Made by a program: the position numbers and the translations under genes. Source: Cesiribacter sp. SM1 (lineage in GTDB: Bacteria > Bacteroidota > Bacteroidia > Cytophagales > Cyclobacteriaceae). From it: a stretch of DNA of 64,000 nt. This document shows positions 41,461 to 50,462 of the stretch, piece after piece. Location of the stretch: contig NZ_JAHXBU010000046.1 in the NCBI RefSeq assembly GCF_020178975.1, positions 62,001-126,000 of the forward strand, given 5' to 3'. Every line of letters begins with the position of its first letter. The first letter of the stretch is position 1. A model generated the notes under the pieces. The model was not told the DNA's origin. It made no database searches and saw only the letters and a program-made list of their open reading frames with translations.

Positions 41461-41476
41461 ATCTAAAAACTATTCA

Positions 41477-41484
41477 TAACTTTG
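41477..41484 (+). promoter_or_regulatory. Candidate -7 box (TAACTTTG) of the yceD operon
   Basis: A full TAnnTTTG match 17 bases before the yceD ATG and just after the terminator. The -33 region is only a T run, so the match is partial. Confidence 0.55.
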
Positions 41485-41500
41485 CAACCTTGAATTCGAG

Positions 41501-42073
41501 ATGAGCAGCAAAAAGACTTGGGAACTGTACGATATAGATGTTTATCGGCTGCCCAATGGCGAACATCTCTACGAGATGCCGCTGAACAACGAGTTCTTTT
41601 CTTTATTTGATTTTGGACTGCTGGAGAAAGGTACCGGCACTGCTAATATACGTTTAGTAAAAACTGAAACCATGATCACGGTAACTGCCGAGGTTGAAGG
41701 TGCAGTGGAACTAACCTGCGATAGAAGCCTTGAAGAGTACCCACACCCCATATCATTGCAGGAGGTGCTGTATATAAAGTATGGCGAAGAAGAAGAACCT
41801 CTTGAAGATGATCTGCTGATGATCACACGGAATACCCAGAAAATTAACCTGGCACAGTTCCTTTACGAGATCATCGGGGCTTCGCTACCCATGAAAAAGA
41901 TTCATCCTGATTATCGCCGTGAAGACGACGACGATGAAGATGACTTAAGCGAAGGCACCGTAGTGTACAGCAGTGGTAATGAAGAAGAAGAAGATACAGA
42001 AGCAGGTGAAGAAAACAGCGAAGATAATGTAGATCCCCGCTGGCAGATCCTGAAAAATTTACGCGATAACTAG
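41501..42073 (+). CDS. YceD/DUF177-family protein
   Basis: A 190-residue protein of the family linked to rpmF and 23S rRNA accumulation in bacteria. The DUF177 domain covers about residues 20-150, with the conserved single-Cys block VELTCDRSLEEYPHP near 70. The C-terminal 45 residues are strongly acidic (EDDDDEDDLSEGT, NEEEEDTEAGEENSEDN), longer than I expect for the family. rpmF begins 23 bases later. The gene opens the yceD-rpmF-fabH-efp-accBC cluster. Confidence 0.85.
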   Translation: MSSKKTWELYDIDVYRLPNGEHLYEMPLNNEFFSLFDFGLLEKGTGTANIRLVKTETMITVTAEVEGAVELTCDRSLEEYPHPISLQEVLYIKYGEEEEPLEDDLLMITRNTQKINLAQFLYEIIGASLPMKKIHPDYRREDDDDEDDLSEGTVVYSSGNEEEEDTEAGEENSEDNVDPRWQILKNLRDN

Positions 42074-42095
42074 AATTTATATAAACGGATAGAAA

Positions 42096-42287
42096 ATGGC
42101 GCATCCTAAACGCAGACATTCATCAACCCGCAGAGATAAGCGCAGAACGCATTACAAAGCAGAAGCACGCAACATCGCTGTTTGTCCGGTAACGGGCGAG
42201 CCACACCTGTGGCACCGCGCTTACTGGCACGAGGGCAAATTGTACTACAAAGGACAGGTAGTACTGGAAAAAGAAGTACTGGCATAA
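42096..42287 (+). CDS. rpmF: 50S ribosomal protein L32
   Basis: A 63-residue ribosomal protein with the typical basic N-terminus ([22 protein letters not shown]). The zinc ribbon is incomplete: only one Cys is present ([15 protein letters not shown]), the zinc-free form that is usual in Bacteroidota. It is downstream of yceD, as in most bacteria. A strong terminator follows. Confidence 0.96.
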   Translation: MAHPKRRHSSTRRDKRRTHYKAEARNIAVCPVTGEPHLWHRAYWHEGKLYYKGQVVLEKEVLA

Positions 42288-42302
42288 GCCAACTCATATG
42301 AT

Positions 42303-42342
42303 AAAAAAAGCCTTATACCGGCGGTGTATAAGGCTTTTTTTT
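42303..42342 (+). terminator. Rho-independent terminator after rpmF
   Basis: GCCTTATAC pairs with GTATAAGGC around a 7-base loop, with a 5' A run and an 8-base T run that extend the stem. It separates yceD-rpmF from fabH. Confidence 0.9.
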
Positions 42343-42490
42343 ATAGCATAATCTGAACCCTTTCTCGCTTCTGCACCCGCCGCAGTTGCATCTTTCACGT
42401 TTAGGGTTCATTTTTGCATTACACTGTTTTGATGCCGGCATAAAGTGTCCAGCACTTAAAGCGGCATAAATAGAAGGAAGAAACCCAAGC

Positions 42491-43489
42491 ATGAGCAATA
42501 TCAAAGCTGCTATTACAGGCGTACAAGGGTATGTACCCGATTATGTGCTCACCAATAAGGAACTTGAGAAAATGGTGGATACCACAGATGAGTGGATCAC
42601 CACCCGAACCGGAGTTAAAGAGCGTCATATTTTAAAAGGTGAAGGGCAGGGCACCTCTGTAATGGGAATAGAGGCGGTGAAGGGACTTTTGAAAAAGACC
42701 AACACCCATCCCAGTGAAATAGACCTGCTGATCTGTGCTACGGTTACCCCAGACATGGTTTTTCCGGCAACTGCAAACCTGATTGCCGATGCCGTAGGTG
42801 CCAAAAACGCCTTTAGCTACGATATTGGGGCAGCCTGCAGCGGTTTTCTATATGCACTGACTACCGGTTCGCAGTTTATAGAAACCGGTCGCTACAAAAA
42901 AGTAGTGATTGTTGGTGCCGATAAAATGTCGTCTATCGTAGACTATACCGACCGCACCACCTGCATTATTTTTGGCGATGGCGCCGGCGCAGTTATGCTC
43001 GAACCTTCTGTAGAAGGCTTTGGCATACAGGATCATATTTTACGCAGCGATGGCTCCGGAATGCCGCACCTGCACATGAAGGCCGGTGGCAGCCGCCGCC
43101 CGGCTAGTGTTGAAACTGTAATGGCAAAAGAGCACTTTGTATACCAGGAGGGCTCTGCTGTTTTCAAATTTGCTGTTACCAACATGGCCGATGTTTCTGC
43201 CGAGATCATGGAAAAAAATGGTCTTGCCAGTGAGGATGTTTCCTGGCTGGTGCCACATCAGGCCAATAAACGCATTATTGATGCTACCGCCACCCGCATG
43301 GGTGTTGGCAGCGATAAGGTAATGCTCAATATTCACCGTTACGGAAATACCACCAGCGGCACCATACCCCTTTGTTTGTGGGATTATGAGCAGCAGCTGA
43401 AAAAGGGAGATAACCTGGTACTGGCGGCCTTTGGTGGCGGCTTTACCTGGGGTTCTGTATGGGTGAAATGGGCCTACGACCCGAAATAA
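42491..43489 (+). CDS. fabH: 3-oxoacyl-ACP synthase III (FabH)
   Basis: A 332-residue condensing enzyme that joins acetyl-CoA and malonyl-ACP to start fatty-acid synthesis. The catalytic triad is visible: Cys in [13 protein letters not shown], His in [12 protein letters not shown] and Asn in [32 protein letters not shown] near the start is typical. plsX, often found between rpmF and fabH in other phyla, is absent here. efp follows after 64 bases. Confidence 0.95.
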   Translation: MSNIKAAITGVQGYVPDYVLTNKELEKMVDTTDEWITTRTGVKERHILKGEGQGTSVMGIEAVKGLLKKTNTHPSEIDLLICATVTPDMVFPATANLIADAVGAKNAFSYDIGAACSGFLYALTTGSQFIETGRYKKVVIVGADKMSSIVDYTDRTTCIIFGDGAGAVMLEPSVEGFGIQDHILRSDGSGMPHLHMKAGGSRRPASVETVMAKEHFVYQEGSAVFKFAVTNMADVSAEIMEKNGLASEDVSWLVPHQANKRIIDATATRMGVGSDKVMLNIHRYGNTTSGTIPLCLWDYEQQLKKGDNLVLAAFGGGFTWGSVWVKWAYDPK

Positions 43490-43553
43490 GACAAACTACT
43501 TTTTGTAATTAAGGTTAAAAGACTAACTTAAGCAGGATTTTCTACTATTCGCT

Positions 43554-44120
43554 ATGGCATCTACTGCAGATTTCCGTAACGGACTTACCATTGAGTTCAA
43601 TAACGACCTGTTCTCGATCATAGAGTTTCAGCACGTAAAGCCCGGCAAAGGTGCCGCTTTTGTACGTACTAAACTCAAAAGCGTTACCACCGGTAAAGTT
43701 ATTGAAAACACATTCTCTTCGGGCACTAAAGTTACTACTGCCCGCATTGAAAAACGTCCGCACCAGTTCCTTTATAAAGATGATTACGGCTACCATTTTA
43801 TGGATAGCGAATCGTTTGAACAGGTAACCCTGGAAGAAAGTAAAATTGAAGCAGCCAGTCTGCTTAAAGACGGCCAGCTGGTAGACATACTTTACCACGC
43901 CGAAACAGAAACCCCACTTAGCTGTGAGCTGCCTCCTTTCGTGGAGCTGCAGGTTACTTATACTGAGCCGGGTATACGGGGCGATACCGCTACCAGTGCC
44001 TTTAAACCTGCCACACTGGAAACAGGTGCAATCATTCAGGTTCCACTTTTTATTGATCAGGACGAAGTGATACGGGTAGATACCCGCACCAATTCCTATT
44101 CTGAACGCGTAAAGAAATAA
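43554..44120 (+). CDS. efp: Elongation factor P
   Basis: A 188-residue translation factor that relieves stalling at polyproline. Three beta domains; the tip lysine is K32 in [13 protein letters not shown]. Ends [15 protein letters not shown]. The gap to accB is 2 bases, so the genes are cotranscribed, the usual Bacteroidota order. Confidence 0.95.
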   Translation: MASTADFRNGLTIEFNNDLFSIIEFQHVKPGKGAAFVRTKLKSVTTGKVIENTFSSGTKVTTARIEKRPHQFLYKDDYGYHFMDSESFEQVTLEESKIEAASLLKDGQLVDILYHAETETPLSCELPPFVELQVTYTEPGIRGDTATSAFKPATLETGAIIQVPLFIDQDEVIRVDTRTNSYSERVKK

Positions 44121-44122
44121 CT

Positions 44123-44626
44123 ATGAAACCACAGGAAATTCAGGAACTAATAGACTTTATCTCCAAATCAGGCCTGGATGAGGTAAACATTGAAACCAGC
44201 GATTTTAAAATAGCGGTTAAAAAGCACTCTGCCGGCCCGGCAGCAGATGCTTCTCGCGGACTGGCACAGGCTCCGGCGCAGCATCAGCTTACAAATGCCC
44301 CGGCACCACAGGCGCCTGCACCACAGGCGGCCGAACAGTCTGCAGCAAGCCAGGCTAAACCAGCCGAAGACAGTGCCAGCAAACGCTACAAAGAGATCAA
44401 GTCACCAATGATCGGTACCTTCTACCGCTCTGCCAACCCCGATTCTGCTTCATTTGTTAATGTAGGCGATACTGTTAAGCAGGGACAAACGGTTTGTATC
44501 ATTGAGGCCATGAAGCTTTTCAATGAAATTGAAGCCGACTTTGGTGGCACCATTGTGAAAGTACTGGTAGAGAATGCCTCTCCGGTTGAGTATGATCAGC
44601 CTCTTTTCCTGGTAGATCCTGCTTAA
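44123..44626 (+). CDS. accB: Biotin carboxyl carrier protein of acetyl-CoA carboxylase
   Basis: A 167-residue carrier with an N-terminal region (1-35), an Ala/Pro/Gln-rich flexible linker (about 36-85) and a C-terminal biotinyl domain. The biotinylated lysine is K131 in [14 protein letters not shown]. It shuttles carboxybiotin from AccC to the carboxyltransferase. It lies between efp (2 bases) and accC. Confidence 0.95.
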   Translation: MKPQEIQELIDFISKSGLDEVNIETSDFKIAVKKHSAGPAADASRGLAQAPAQHQLTNAPAPQAPAPQAAEQSAASQAKPAEDSASKRYKEIKSPMIGTFYRSANPDSASFVNVGDTVKQGQTVCIIEAMKLFNEIEADFGGTIVKVLVENASPVEYDQPLFLVDPA

Positions 44627-44680
44627 GTAAACCTGTTGCCAAGGGAACAGCTTTGTAGAACACTTAATCAAAAAAGCCTC

Positions 44681-46024
44681 GTGTTCAAAAAAATACTGAT
44701 AGCAAACCGGGGAGAAATTGCGCTCCGGATTATTCGCACTTGCCGGGAAATGGGCATCAAAACGGTAGCAGTATATTCAACTGCCGACCGCGAGAGCCTG
44801 CACGTACGCTTTGCCGACGAAGCCGTGTGCATTGGCCCCCCGCCAAGCAATAAATCTTACCTGAATATTCCTAACCTGATAGCAGCGGCAGAAATTACCA
44901 ATGCCGATGCCATACACCCCGGCTATGGTTTCCTTAGCGAAAATGCCGAGTTTAGCCGGGTTTGCAGCGAAAGCGGCATCAAGTTTATTGGTGCCAGCCC
45001 GGAGATGATCCAGAAAATGGGTGATAAGGCCACCGCAAAAGCTACCATGCAGGCTGCAGGTGTGCCTACCATTCCTGGTTCTGATGGTTTGCTTAGCTCA
45101 CAGGAGCAAGGCAAAAAGGTAGCAAAAGAGGTGGGTTATCCCGTAATTCTGAAAGCTACTGCCGGTGGCGGTGGCAAAGGCATGCGGATTGTAAAGGAAG
45201 AAAAGGATTTTGAGAAGGCCTGGAATGATGCACGCCAGGAAGCTGGGGCTGCCTTTGGCAACGATGCCCTGTACCTGGAAAAATTCGTAGAGGAACCACG
45301 CCACGTAGAAATACAGATCGTAGGAGACCACAGGGGCCGTGCCTGCCACCTTTCCGAGCGCGACTGCTCTATTCAGCGCCGCCATCAGAAGCTGGTAGAG
45401 GAAACCCCCTCTCCCATCATGACCGACGAACTGCGCGAAGCCATGGGGAATGCTGCCATCAAAGGCGCAGAAGCCATTGCCTATGAAGGTGCCGGTACCA
45501 TCGAATTTCTGGTAGACAAGTACGGCAAGTTCTATTTCATGGAAATGAACACCCGTATCCAGGTAGAACACCCCATTACAGAAGAAGTAACCGACTTCGA
45601 CCTGATCAAAGAACAGATTAAGGTAGCAGCCGGCGATACCATCAGCGGTAAAAACTATTACCCAAAGATGTTCTCCATGGAGTGCCGTATTAATGCCGAA
45701 GATCCTGGCAAAGGTTTCCGCCCCAGCCCCGGCACCATTACAAACCTGCACCTGCCCGGTGGCCATGGCGTTCGGGTAGACAGCCATGTATATGCCGGCT
45801 ATACCATTCCGCCCAATTACGATAGTATGATCGCTAAGCTTATTGTGAGTGCACAAACCCGTGAGGAATGTGTAACACGTATGAAGCGGGCCCTGCAGGA
45901 GTTTGTGATCGAAGGTATTAAAACCACCATTCCATTCCACATACGCCTCATGGACGACCCTACTTTCAAATCAGGTATGTTCACTACTAAGTTTCTTGAT
46001 ACTTTCGACCTCGAAGGTTTATAA
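44681..46024 (+). CDS. accC: Acetyl-CoA carboxylase biotin carboxylase subunit
   Basis: A 447-residue ATP-grasp enzyme that carboxylates the biotin of AccB with bicarbonate and ATP. The N-terminal block [22 protein letters not shown], the ATP loop [10 protein letters not shown] and the catalytic [17 protein letters not shown] are present. The frame is open to a TTG at 44636, but homologues begin at KKILIANRG, so the GTG at 44681 is chosen. A terminator follows the stop. Confidence 0.95.
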   Translation: MFKKILIANRGEIALRIIRTCREMGIKTVAVYSTADRESLHVRFADEAVCIGPPPSNKSYLNIPNLIAAAEITNADAIHPGYGFLSENAEFSRVCSESGIKFIGASPEMIQKMGDKATAKATMQAAGVPTIPGSDGLLSSQEQGKKVAKEVGYPVILKATAGGGGKGMRIVKEEKDFEKAWNDARQEAGAAFGNDALYLEKFVEEPRHVEIQIVGDHRGRACHLSERDCSIQRRHQKLVEETPSPIMTDELREAMGNAAIKGAEAIAYEGAGTIEFLVDKYGKFYFMEMNTRIQVEHPITEEVTDFDLIKEQIKVAAGDTISGKNYYPKMFSMECRINAEDPGKGFRPSPGTITNLHLPGGHGVRVDSHVYAGYTIPPNYDSMIAKLIVSAQTREECVTRMKRALQEFVIEGIKTTIPFHIRLMDDPTFKSGMFTTKFLDTFDLEGL

Positions 46025-46048
46025 TAATCAGTTTACGAATGTTATCTT

Positions 46049-46079
46049 AAGCCCGGATTTTTTATGGTCCGGGCTTTTT
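46049..46079 (+). terminator. Rho-independent terminator after accC
   Basis: AGCCCGGA pairs with TCCGGGCT around a 10-base loop (TTTTTTATGG) and is followed by TTTT. It lies just before the ATG at 46082 and therefore argues against the longer upstream start of the next gene. Confidence 0.8.
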
Positions 46080-46081
46080 AT

Positions 46082-46759
46082 ATGAAAACACTTCTCCTAC
46101 TCCTCCTGCTGTTGCTGCCCCTAAGCCTGGTACAGGCCCAAAGTCCCGGCCGCTATGCCTGGGCAGGAATCAGTGCCAACCACTACCGTGGCGACCTCGA
46201 AGACGGTCTCTTTCACCTGAACCCGGCCATCCATGCAGGTCTTAAATTTAACCGTGCTAAAAGGTTGAATGGTATTTTCAGCATTGGTTATGGCAGCGTA
46301 AGCGGACAAAACCCTGATTTCAACCCTTCGGTACAGCCCCCTATCGCACCCAATAAATACTTCAATACCAGCTTCTTTACGGCAGATTACGCGCTACAGT
46401 ACAACCTGGTTAAGACGGAGCGCTTTCACCTGTACATCAGCCAGGGCATTGGTCTCTTCCGGTACAACCCTAAGGACGAGCAGGACAGAGAACTACAAAA
46501 CCTGGGTACTACCCGTCCTTCAGACGAAATCTACGGCAACATCAGCCTGCAGCTGCCTACCTCCCTGGGCACTGCCTTTTTCCTGCCCAACCAATGGGGT
46601 CTTGGGCTGCAGGCCTCTTATCTCAACCCGCTTACCGACTACATCGACAATATCGGCCGACTGGGGACAGATAAGGGAAACGATAACGTACTGCAGTTCA
46701 GGCTAATGCTGCTGGTGCCTGTTGAAGCGAGCAGAAAGGGCACATCAGAACTAAAATAG
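46082..46759 (+). CDS. Outer-membrane beta-barrel protein (unassigned family)
   Basis: A 225-residue exported protein with signal peptide (residues 1-19, MKTLLLLLLLLLPLSLVQAQ). It shows alternating hydrophobic strands typical of an eight-stranded barrel (e.g. LNGIFSIGYGSVSG, FHLYISQGIGLFRYN) and a final FRLMLLVPV strand. The ATG at 46082 is preferred because the longer frame starts within the accC terminator. Function is not known to me. Confidence 0.75.
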   Translation: MKTLLLLLLLLLPLSLVQAQSPGRYAWAGISANHYRGDLEDGLFHLNPAIHAGLKFNRAKRLNGIFSIGYGSVSGQNPDFNPSVQPPIAPNKYFNTSFFTADYALQYNLVKTERFHLYISQGIGLFRYNPKDEQDRELQNLGTTRPSDEIYGNISLQLPTSLGTAFFLPNQWGLGLQASYLNPLTDYIDNIGRLGTDKGNDNVLQFRLMLLVPVEASRKGTSELK

Positions 46760-46917
46760 CCTCTAACCACCGGGTATGTTCATCTTTATGATAGCAGAAA
46801 AAGAGACTTTTCCTGGCGGAATAGATTGCCAGTATCCAAATCATTTTTGAAGTTTGCAGCCCAAACTAAAAGTATGTACTGACCGTACAGGTAAAGCGTT
46901 CTACCTAAAACTTAACA

Positions 46918-47583
46918 ATGATGAATATCAATTTTTTCCCCTCTTTATCAGCACTTGCTTTTTCGCTGCTATTGTTTACCGCCTGCCTACCAGCACAGGC
47001 GCAAAATAAAACCTGGAGTGTAGGGCCCGAAATTGGCTTGAGCTTTTCGAAATTGGTAGGTGACATGGCGCAGGATCAGCAGTTTAACAGTGGCCTGATG
47101 GGTGGTGGCCATATTACCTACAGTACCCGCAATACCTTTGGAATTACCTTTAAGGCCTTATACCACAGGCGTGGCAGCCAGGAGGAATCTTCTGATGGCG
47201 TGGTGTACCGTAGTGCCCTCGACTATCTTGAATTTCCGCTGCTGGCAAGGTTCTTCCTGACACCCGGCGGAAAGTTCAGGCCTAATGTATTTGCAGGGCC
47301 TTCTGCCGGGTTGCTACTCGGCGTGAAAAATAAAGCGGGCGATGGCGATTATGCCAATGTTACCTCACAGATGCGAGATACCTACACTAATTTTGATTTT
47401 GGCCTGACTGCGGGCATTGGCCTCAATTACCTCATTGCAAAAGAAACACGCCTTCTGTTTGATGCCCGTTACCTCTACGGTCTTTCGGATATCAACAACA
47501 TTGACAGAGTATCGATGAACAACAGAAGTCTTGCTTTTACCCTTGGCCTTTCTTTTGGCCTTACCAAAGCACCCCTGAAATAA
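46918..47583 (+). CDS. Outer-membrane beta-barrel protein, PorT/OMP_b-brl type
   Basis: A 221-residue exported protein with signal peptide (about residues 1-27, LLLFTACLPAQAQ). Repeated amphipathic strands with glycine/aromatic endings (VGPEIGLSFSKLVG, FGLTAGIGLNYLIAKE, FTLGLSFGLTK) fit an outer-membrane barrel. A second ATG one codon in is possible. It probably has its own terminator (47632-47666). The function is unknown. Confidence 0.75.
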   Translation: MMNINFFPSLSALAFSLLLFTACLPAQAQNKTWSVGPEIGLSFSKLVGDMAQDQQFNSGLMGGGHITYSTRNTFGITFKALYHRRGSQEESSDGVVYRSALDYLEFPLLARFFLTPGGKFRPNVFAGPSAGLLLGVKNKAGDGDYANVTSQMRDTYTNFDFGLTAGIGLNYLIAKETRLLFDARYLYGLSDINNIDRVSMNNRSLAFTLGLSFGLTKAPLK

Positions 47584-47631
47584 GCTGCTAACAAGGCTAT
47601 CGCTTGTTACAAGATTTCATACATTTATTCT

Positions 47632-47666
47632 GGCCCGGTTGCAGTAGAGCGTACCGGGCTTTTTCT
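47632..47666 (+). terminator. Terminator after the second barrel gene
   Basis: CCCGGT pairs with ACCGGG around a 13-base loop, extended by G-C, and followed by a T-rich run. It lies between the barrel gene (+) and the monooxygenase (-, stop at 47676). Confidence 0.65.
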
Positions 47667-47675
47667 TTGCTTCCA

Positions 47676-48821
47676 TTATACTTCTACAGCGGTTACATCG
47701 TAGCTAAAATACTTATCAAGCATTTTAGCTGAAAGCTTGTCTGGCATCAGGCTTACTGCACCATTCCGTAGCGCTACCAGGAGCGGGTGCTCCAGTTGCC
47801 CCATTCTGCCATTCAGCAGGCTTTGCTCAATAACCTCTTTTGTTCTGGGGTAATGCAGTTTTTCGTATTGAGCAAAGGCCTGCTCATACGCAGAATAATG
47901 GTGCAGGCAATGGCTTAGCAGGTAAGCTCCTTCTATAGCCATGCAGGCACCCTGGCCAAGGTTTGGTGTGGTTGGGTGGGCAGCATCGCCCAGTAATGTT
48001 ACCCTTCCCCTGCTCCAGCCTTTGCGGGGCAGGCGATCGCCCAGGGGATTTTTGATGATGTTCTGGCTGTTGTCGAACAGATGGGGAATGGGATAGTGCC
48101 AGCCTCCAAACAGTCTTTTGAGCTTTCGCAAGGTACCTTCCGGTTCGTCGCTCTCAGCCTCCTGCTCATTCAGGGTGGCCCACCAGCCAAAAGAATTTCC
48201 TTTTATTGGTACAATGCCCACCCGGGCTCCCCTGCCCCAGGTTTCAGACCCGTAGCCCTGGGGCACATCCAGCGCTGCTACGCCTCTCCAGATATTGTAG
48301 CCCCTGTAAATGGGGGTACCATCGCCTATAATTTGCTGGCGAACCCTGGAATGTATACCATCGGCGCCAAGCAGCAGATCGAAAGTTTGCTGTTCCTGCT
48401 GCTCAAAATTAACCACTACTGCTCCTTTTTCCTCCTGCCTGAATTCAGCCAGGGGGTGTGCCGGAAATAAACGGTCGGGTGGAACATTCTTCAGCAATAC
48501 TGCATGCAGGTCTGCCCGGTGCATACACACTGCAGGCAAATCATACTGTGGTTTTACCTGGCTTAGTACCCTGCCACTGCTCGTTTTTATGTATGCAGCC
48601 TCTATCTCGCCCCAGTAGGGAATTAATTGCTCATAGACCCCGATTTTCCGATAAACCCGAAGCGCATTGGGCCACACACTTAAGGCGGCACCAATCTCCT
48701 TAAATGCCGGTGCCTGCTCGAATATACGATAATTGCTAAAGCCAAAGTGCTCCAGTGTAAGTGCAAGGGTGAGGCCGCCAATGCCACCACCAATGATGCC
48801 TATTTTGGTTTCCTTATTCAT
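47676..48821 (-). CDS. FAD-dependent aromatic-type monooxygenase
   Basis: A 381-residue group A flavoprotein monooxygenase. The N-terminal FAD loop is IGIIGGGIGGLTLAL (residues 8-22), the second motif is LLGADGIHSRVR near 152, and RVTLLGDAAHPTTPNLGQGACMAIEG near 275 binds the FAD ribityl chain. The family hydroxylates or epoxidises small aromatic or tetracycline-like compounds; the substrate is unknown. Divergent from the TetR gene; the 76-base gap holds two identical palindromic sites. The pair is likely a self-contained inducible detoxification unit. Confidence 0.9.
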   Translation of the reverse strand: MNKETKIGIIGGGIGGLTLALTLEHFGFSNYRIFEQAPAFKEIGAALSVWPNALRVYRKIGVYEQLIPYWGEIEAAYIKTSSGRVLSQVKPQYDLPAVCMHRADLHAVLLKNVPPDRLFPAHPLAEFRQEEKGAVVVNFEQQEQQTFDLLLGADGIHSRVRQQIIGDGTPIYRGYNIWRGVAALDVPQGYGSETWGRGARVGIVPIKGNSFGWWATLNEQEAESDEPEGTLRKLKRLFGGWHYPIPHLFDNSQNIIKNPLGDRLPRKGWSRGRVTLLGDAAHPTTPNLGQGACMAIEGAYLLSHCLHHYSAYEQAFAQYEKLHYPRTKEVIEQSLLNGRMGQLEHPLLVALRNGAVSLMPDKLSAKMLDKYFSYDVTAVEV

Positions 48822-48832
48822 TTTACTACTTT

Positions 48833-48848
48833 TAGCGCAATTGCGCTA
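48833..48848. promoter_or_regulatory. TetR-type operator, copy 1
   Basis: TAGCGCAATTGCGCTA, a perfect 16-bp palindrome. It lies 11 bases upstream of the monooxygenase start codon and is identical to the copy at 48875-48890. Confidence 0.85.
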
Positions 48849-48874
48849 TAAATGTAACTATCTGACAATCATTC

Positions 48875-48890
48875 TAGCGCAATTGCGCTA
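48875..48890. promoter_or_regulatory. TetR-type operator, copy 2
   Basis: A second identical TAGCGCAATTGCGCTA palindrome, 7 bases before the TetR start codon. The two centres are 42 bases apart, about four turns of B-DNA, so two repressor dimers could bind the same face. Confidence 0.85.
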
Positions 48891-48897
48891 AAAATAT

Positions 48898-49485
48898 ATG
48901 GAAACCAAAGACTACATCCTCACCAATGCAACGGAACTCTTTAACAGACAGGGGGCTACGGCAACCTCTATGCGGCAGTTAGCTGCTCATCTCGATATGA
49001 GCGACGGAAACCTTAGGTATCACTTTAGAACCAAGGAAGATTTAGTTACAGCCATTTTCAGGCAGATGTTGCTGGAGATGGATGCGGCCATCAATACCGA
49101 AAATATAGAGCGTGCTGCATTAATGGAGGAGGTACGAAAGCAGTTTCGTTCTGTTTTCTTTACCATGTACCGCTATAAGTTCCTGTTCATTGAATCTAAC
49201 CTGCTCCTGAAGCAGTACGAAGTATTCCGTCAATCATTCATCGAACTGATGGAGGCCCGCAAGGCTTTCTTCCTCCATTTTTTCCAGGAATATAAAGCAG
49301 ATGGATTTTTTAACAAGCAGATTCCCCATGCCCGCTATGAAATGATCTTTGAGCAGATCTTTATCATTTCAGATAACTGGATCAAATACGTAGAGCTCGA
49401 ACGAACCTCGCCCGATTCGATCGATAAAAAAATAGATCACTACATAGACCTGTGCCTTGTATTGCTGGAGGGGCTGGCGGCTTAA
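48898..49485 (+). CDS. TetR/AcrR-family transcriptional repressor
   Basis: A 195-residue regulator. The N-terminal HTH (about residues 5-50) reads ATELFNRQGATATSMRQLAAHLDMSDGNLRYHFRTKEDL, where SMRQLAAHLDMSDGNLRYHF is the helix-turn-helix. The C-terminal ligand-binding half is helical (about 60-190) and divergent. It is divergent from the FAD monooxygenase and presumably represses both genes through the twin operators between them. The inducer is unknown. Confidence 0.92.
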   Translation: METKDYILTNATELFNRQGATATSMRQLAAHLDMSDGNLRYHFRTKEDLVTAIFRQMLLEMDAAINTENIERAALMEEVRKQFRSVFFTMYRYKFLFIESNLLLKQYEVFRQSFIELMEARKAFFLHFFQEYKADGFFNKQIPHARYEMIFEQIFIISDNWIKYVELERTSPDSIDKKIDHYIDLCLVLLEGLAA

Positions 49486-49625
49486 TGTGCTGATTGTTTA
49501 ATGTAAGGGTGTGCCACTGCGACTAGTATGCTCATTATGAAGTGCCGCATAAAAACAACTGCAGCCGCAGACTCCTCAAAATGAGCCATTAGCGCATGAA
49601 ACAACCAGCACACAATCCACTATTA

Positions 49626-50186
49626 TTAACCTTCAATTTCCTGCACAAGCTCATCGTACCACGCCTGTCCGTATTTGCGGATAAGGGGTTCTTTCAGGAA
49701 TTTATAGATAGGCACCTGCAGGGAGCTGCCCAGGGTGCAGGCATCGGCACAAATGCTCCAGCGATCGTAATTGAGCGCTTCGAATTCGTCGTATTTGGTA
49801 ATGCGGATGGGGTATAAATGGCAGGAAAGGGGCTTCATCCAGGCTGTTTTACCATCGCGGTAGGCCTGCTCAAAAGCACACTTCAGCATGCCTTTCTGGT
49901 CGTAGGTGGCATAGGCACATTCACGGTTGCCAATGGTTGGGGTCGACCAGTCTCCTTCTTCGTCGAGTATATACAGCCCCTGCTCGGCAATGGCTTTTTT
50001 ACCTTCTTCTGAAAGATAGGGGGCTACGGCCGGATAAGCTGCAACCACCTCTTTAAGTTCAGCTTCCTCAAGGGGAGCACCAAGATCGCCCTCTACACAG
50101 CAGGCACCTTTACACTTGTGCAGGTCGCATACAAAGTGTTCATCACGAATATCGTCGGAGAGTATGGTCTTATCTAAAATGATCAT
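49626..50186 (-). CDS. DUF3109 family protein
   Basis: A 186-residue Bacteroidota protein with a Cys-rich N-terminal block ([17 protein letters not shown]; cysteines near residues 20-32) and further Cys in [25 protein letters not shown] and ICADACTLG. This pattern resembles the YkgJ-type metal-cluster family. No enzymatic role has been established to my knowledge. It stands alone between the TetR gene and the helicase. Confidence 0.85.
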   Translation of the reverse strand: MIILDKTILSDDIRDEHFVCDLHKCKGACCVEGDLGAPLEEAELKEVVAAYPAVAPYLSEEGKKAIAEQGLYILDEEGDWSTPTIGNRECAYATYDQKGMLKCAFEQAYRDGKTAWMKPLSCHLYPIRITKYDEFEALNYDRWSICADACTLGSSLQVPIYKFLKEPLIRKYGQAWYDELVQEIEG

Positions 50187-50462
50187 AGCATTATATTGAT
50201 TGCCTGTGCCCTACTGCCAGTGATGGCTTTCTGCCAGTGGCATGCTGTGAAGCGCGGGCAAAGGTATAAGTAAATTATGGGATTGCCTGCATTTCACGAA
50301 GTGCTAACATCAGCAGTGGTACAAGGGGTTCCGTAAATGGAACGATCAAATCACTACTTAACAATAAAATTATTATTGTAACATTTTATTGGGAGTGCCC
50401 TGCTTTTTTCAGATAGGGCAAGCATCTGAGCTTTTGAAGCGTTAACTTGCAGAAAGAATATT

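Noticed and set aside
44636-44680. TTG start of accC 15 codons upstream
   Set aside because: Homologues begin at the [11 protein letters not shown] block; the extension is unlike any family member.
45098-45940. 280-residue open frame on the minus strand
   Set aside because: Antisense to accC; no family resemblance.
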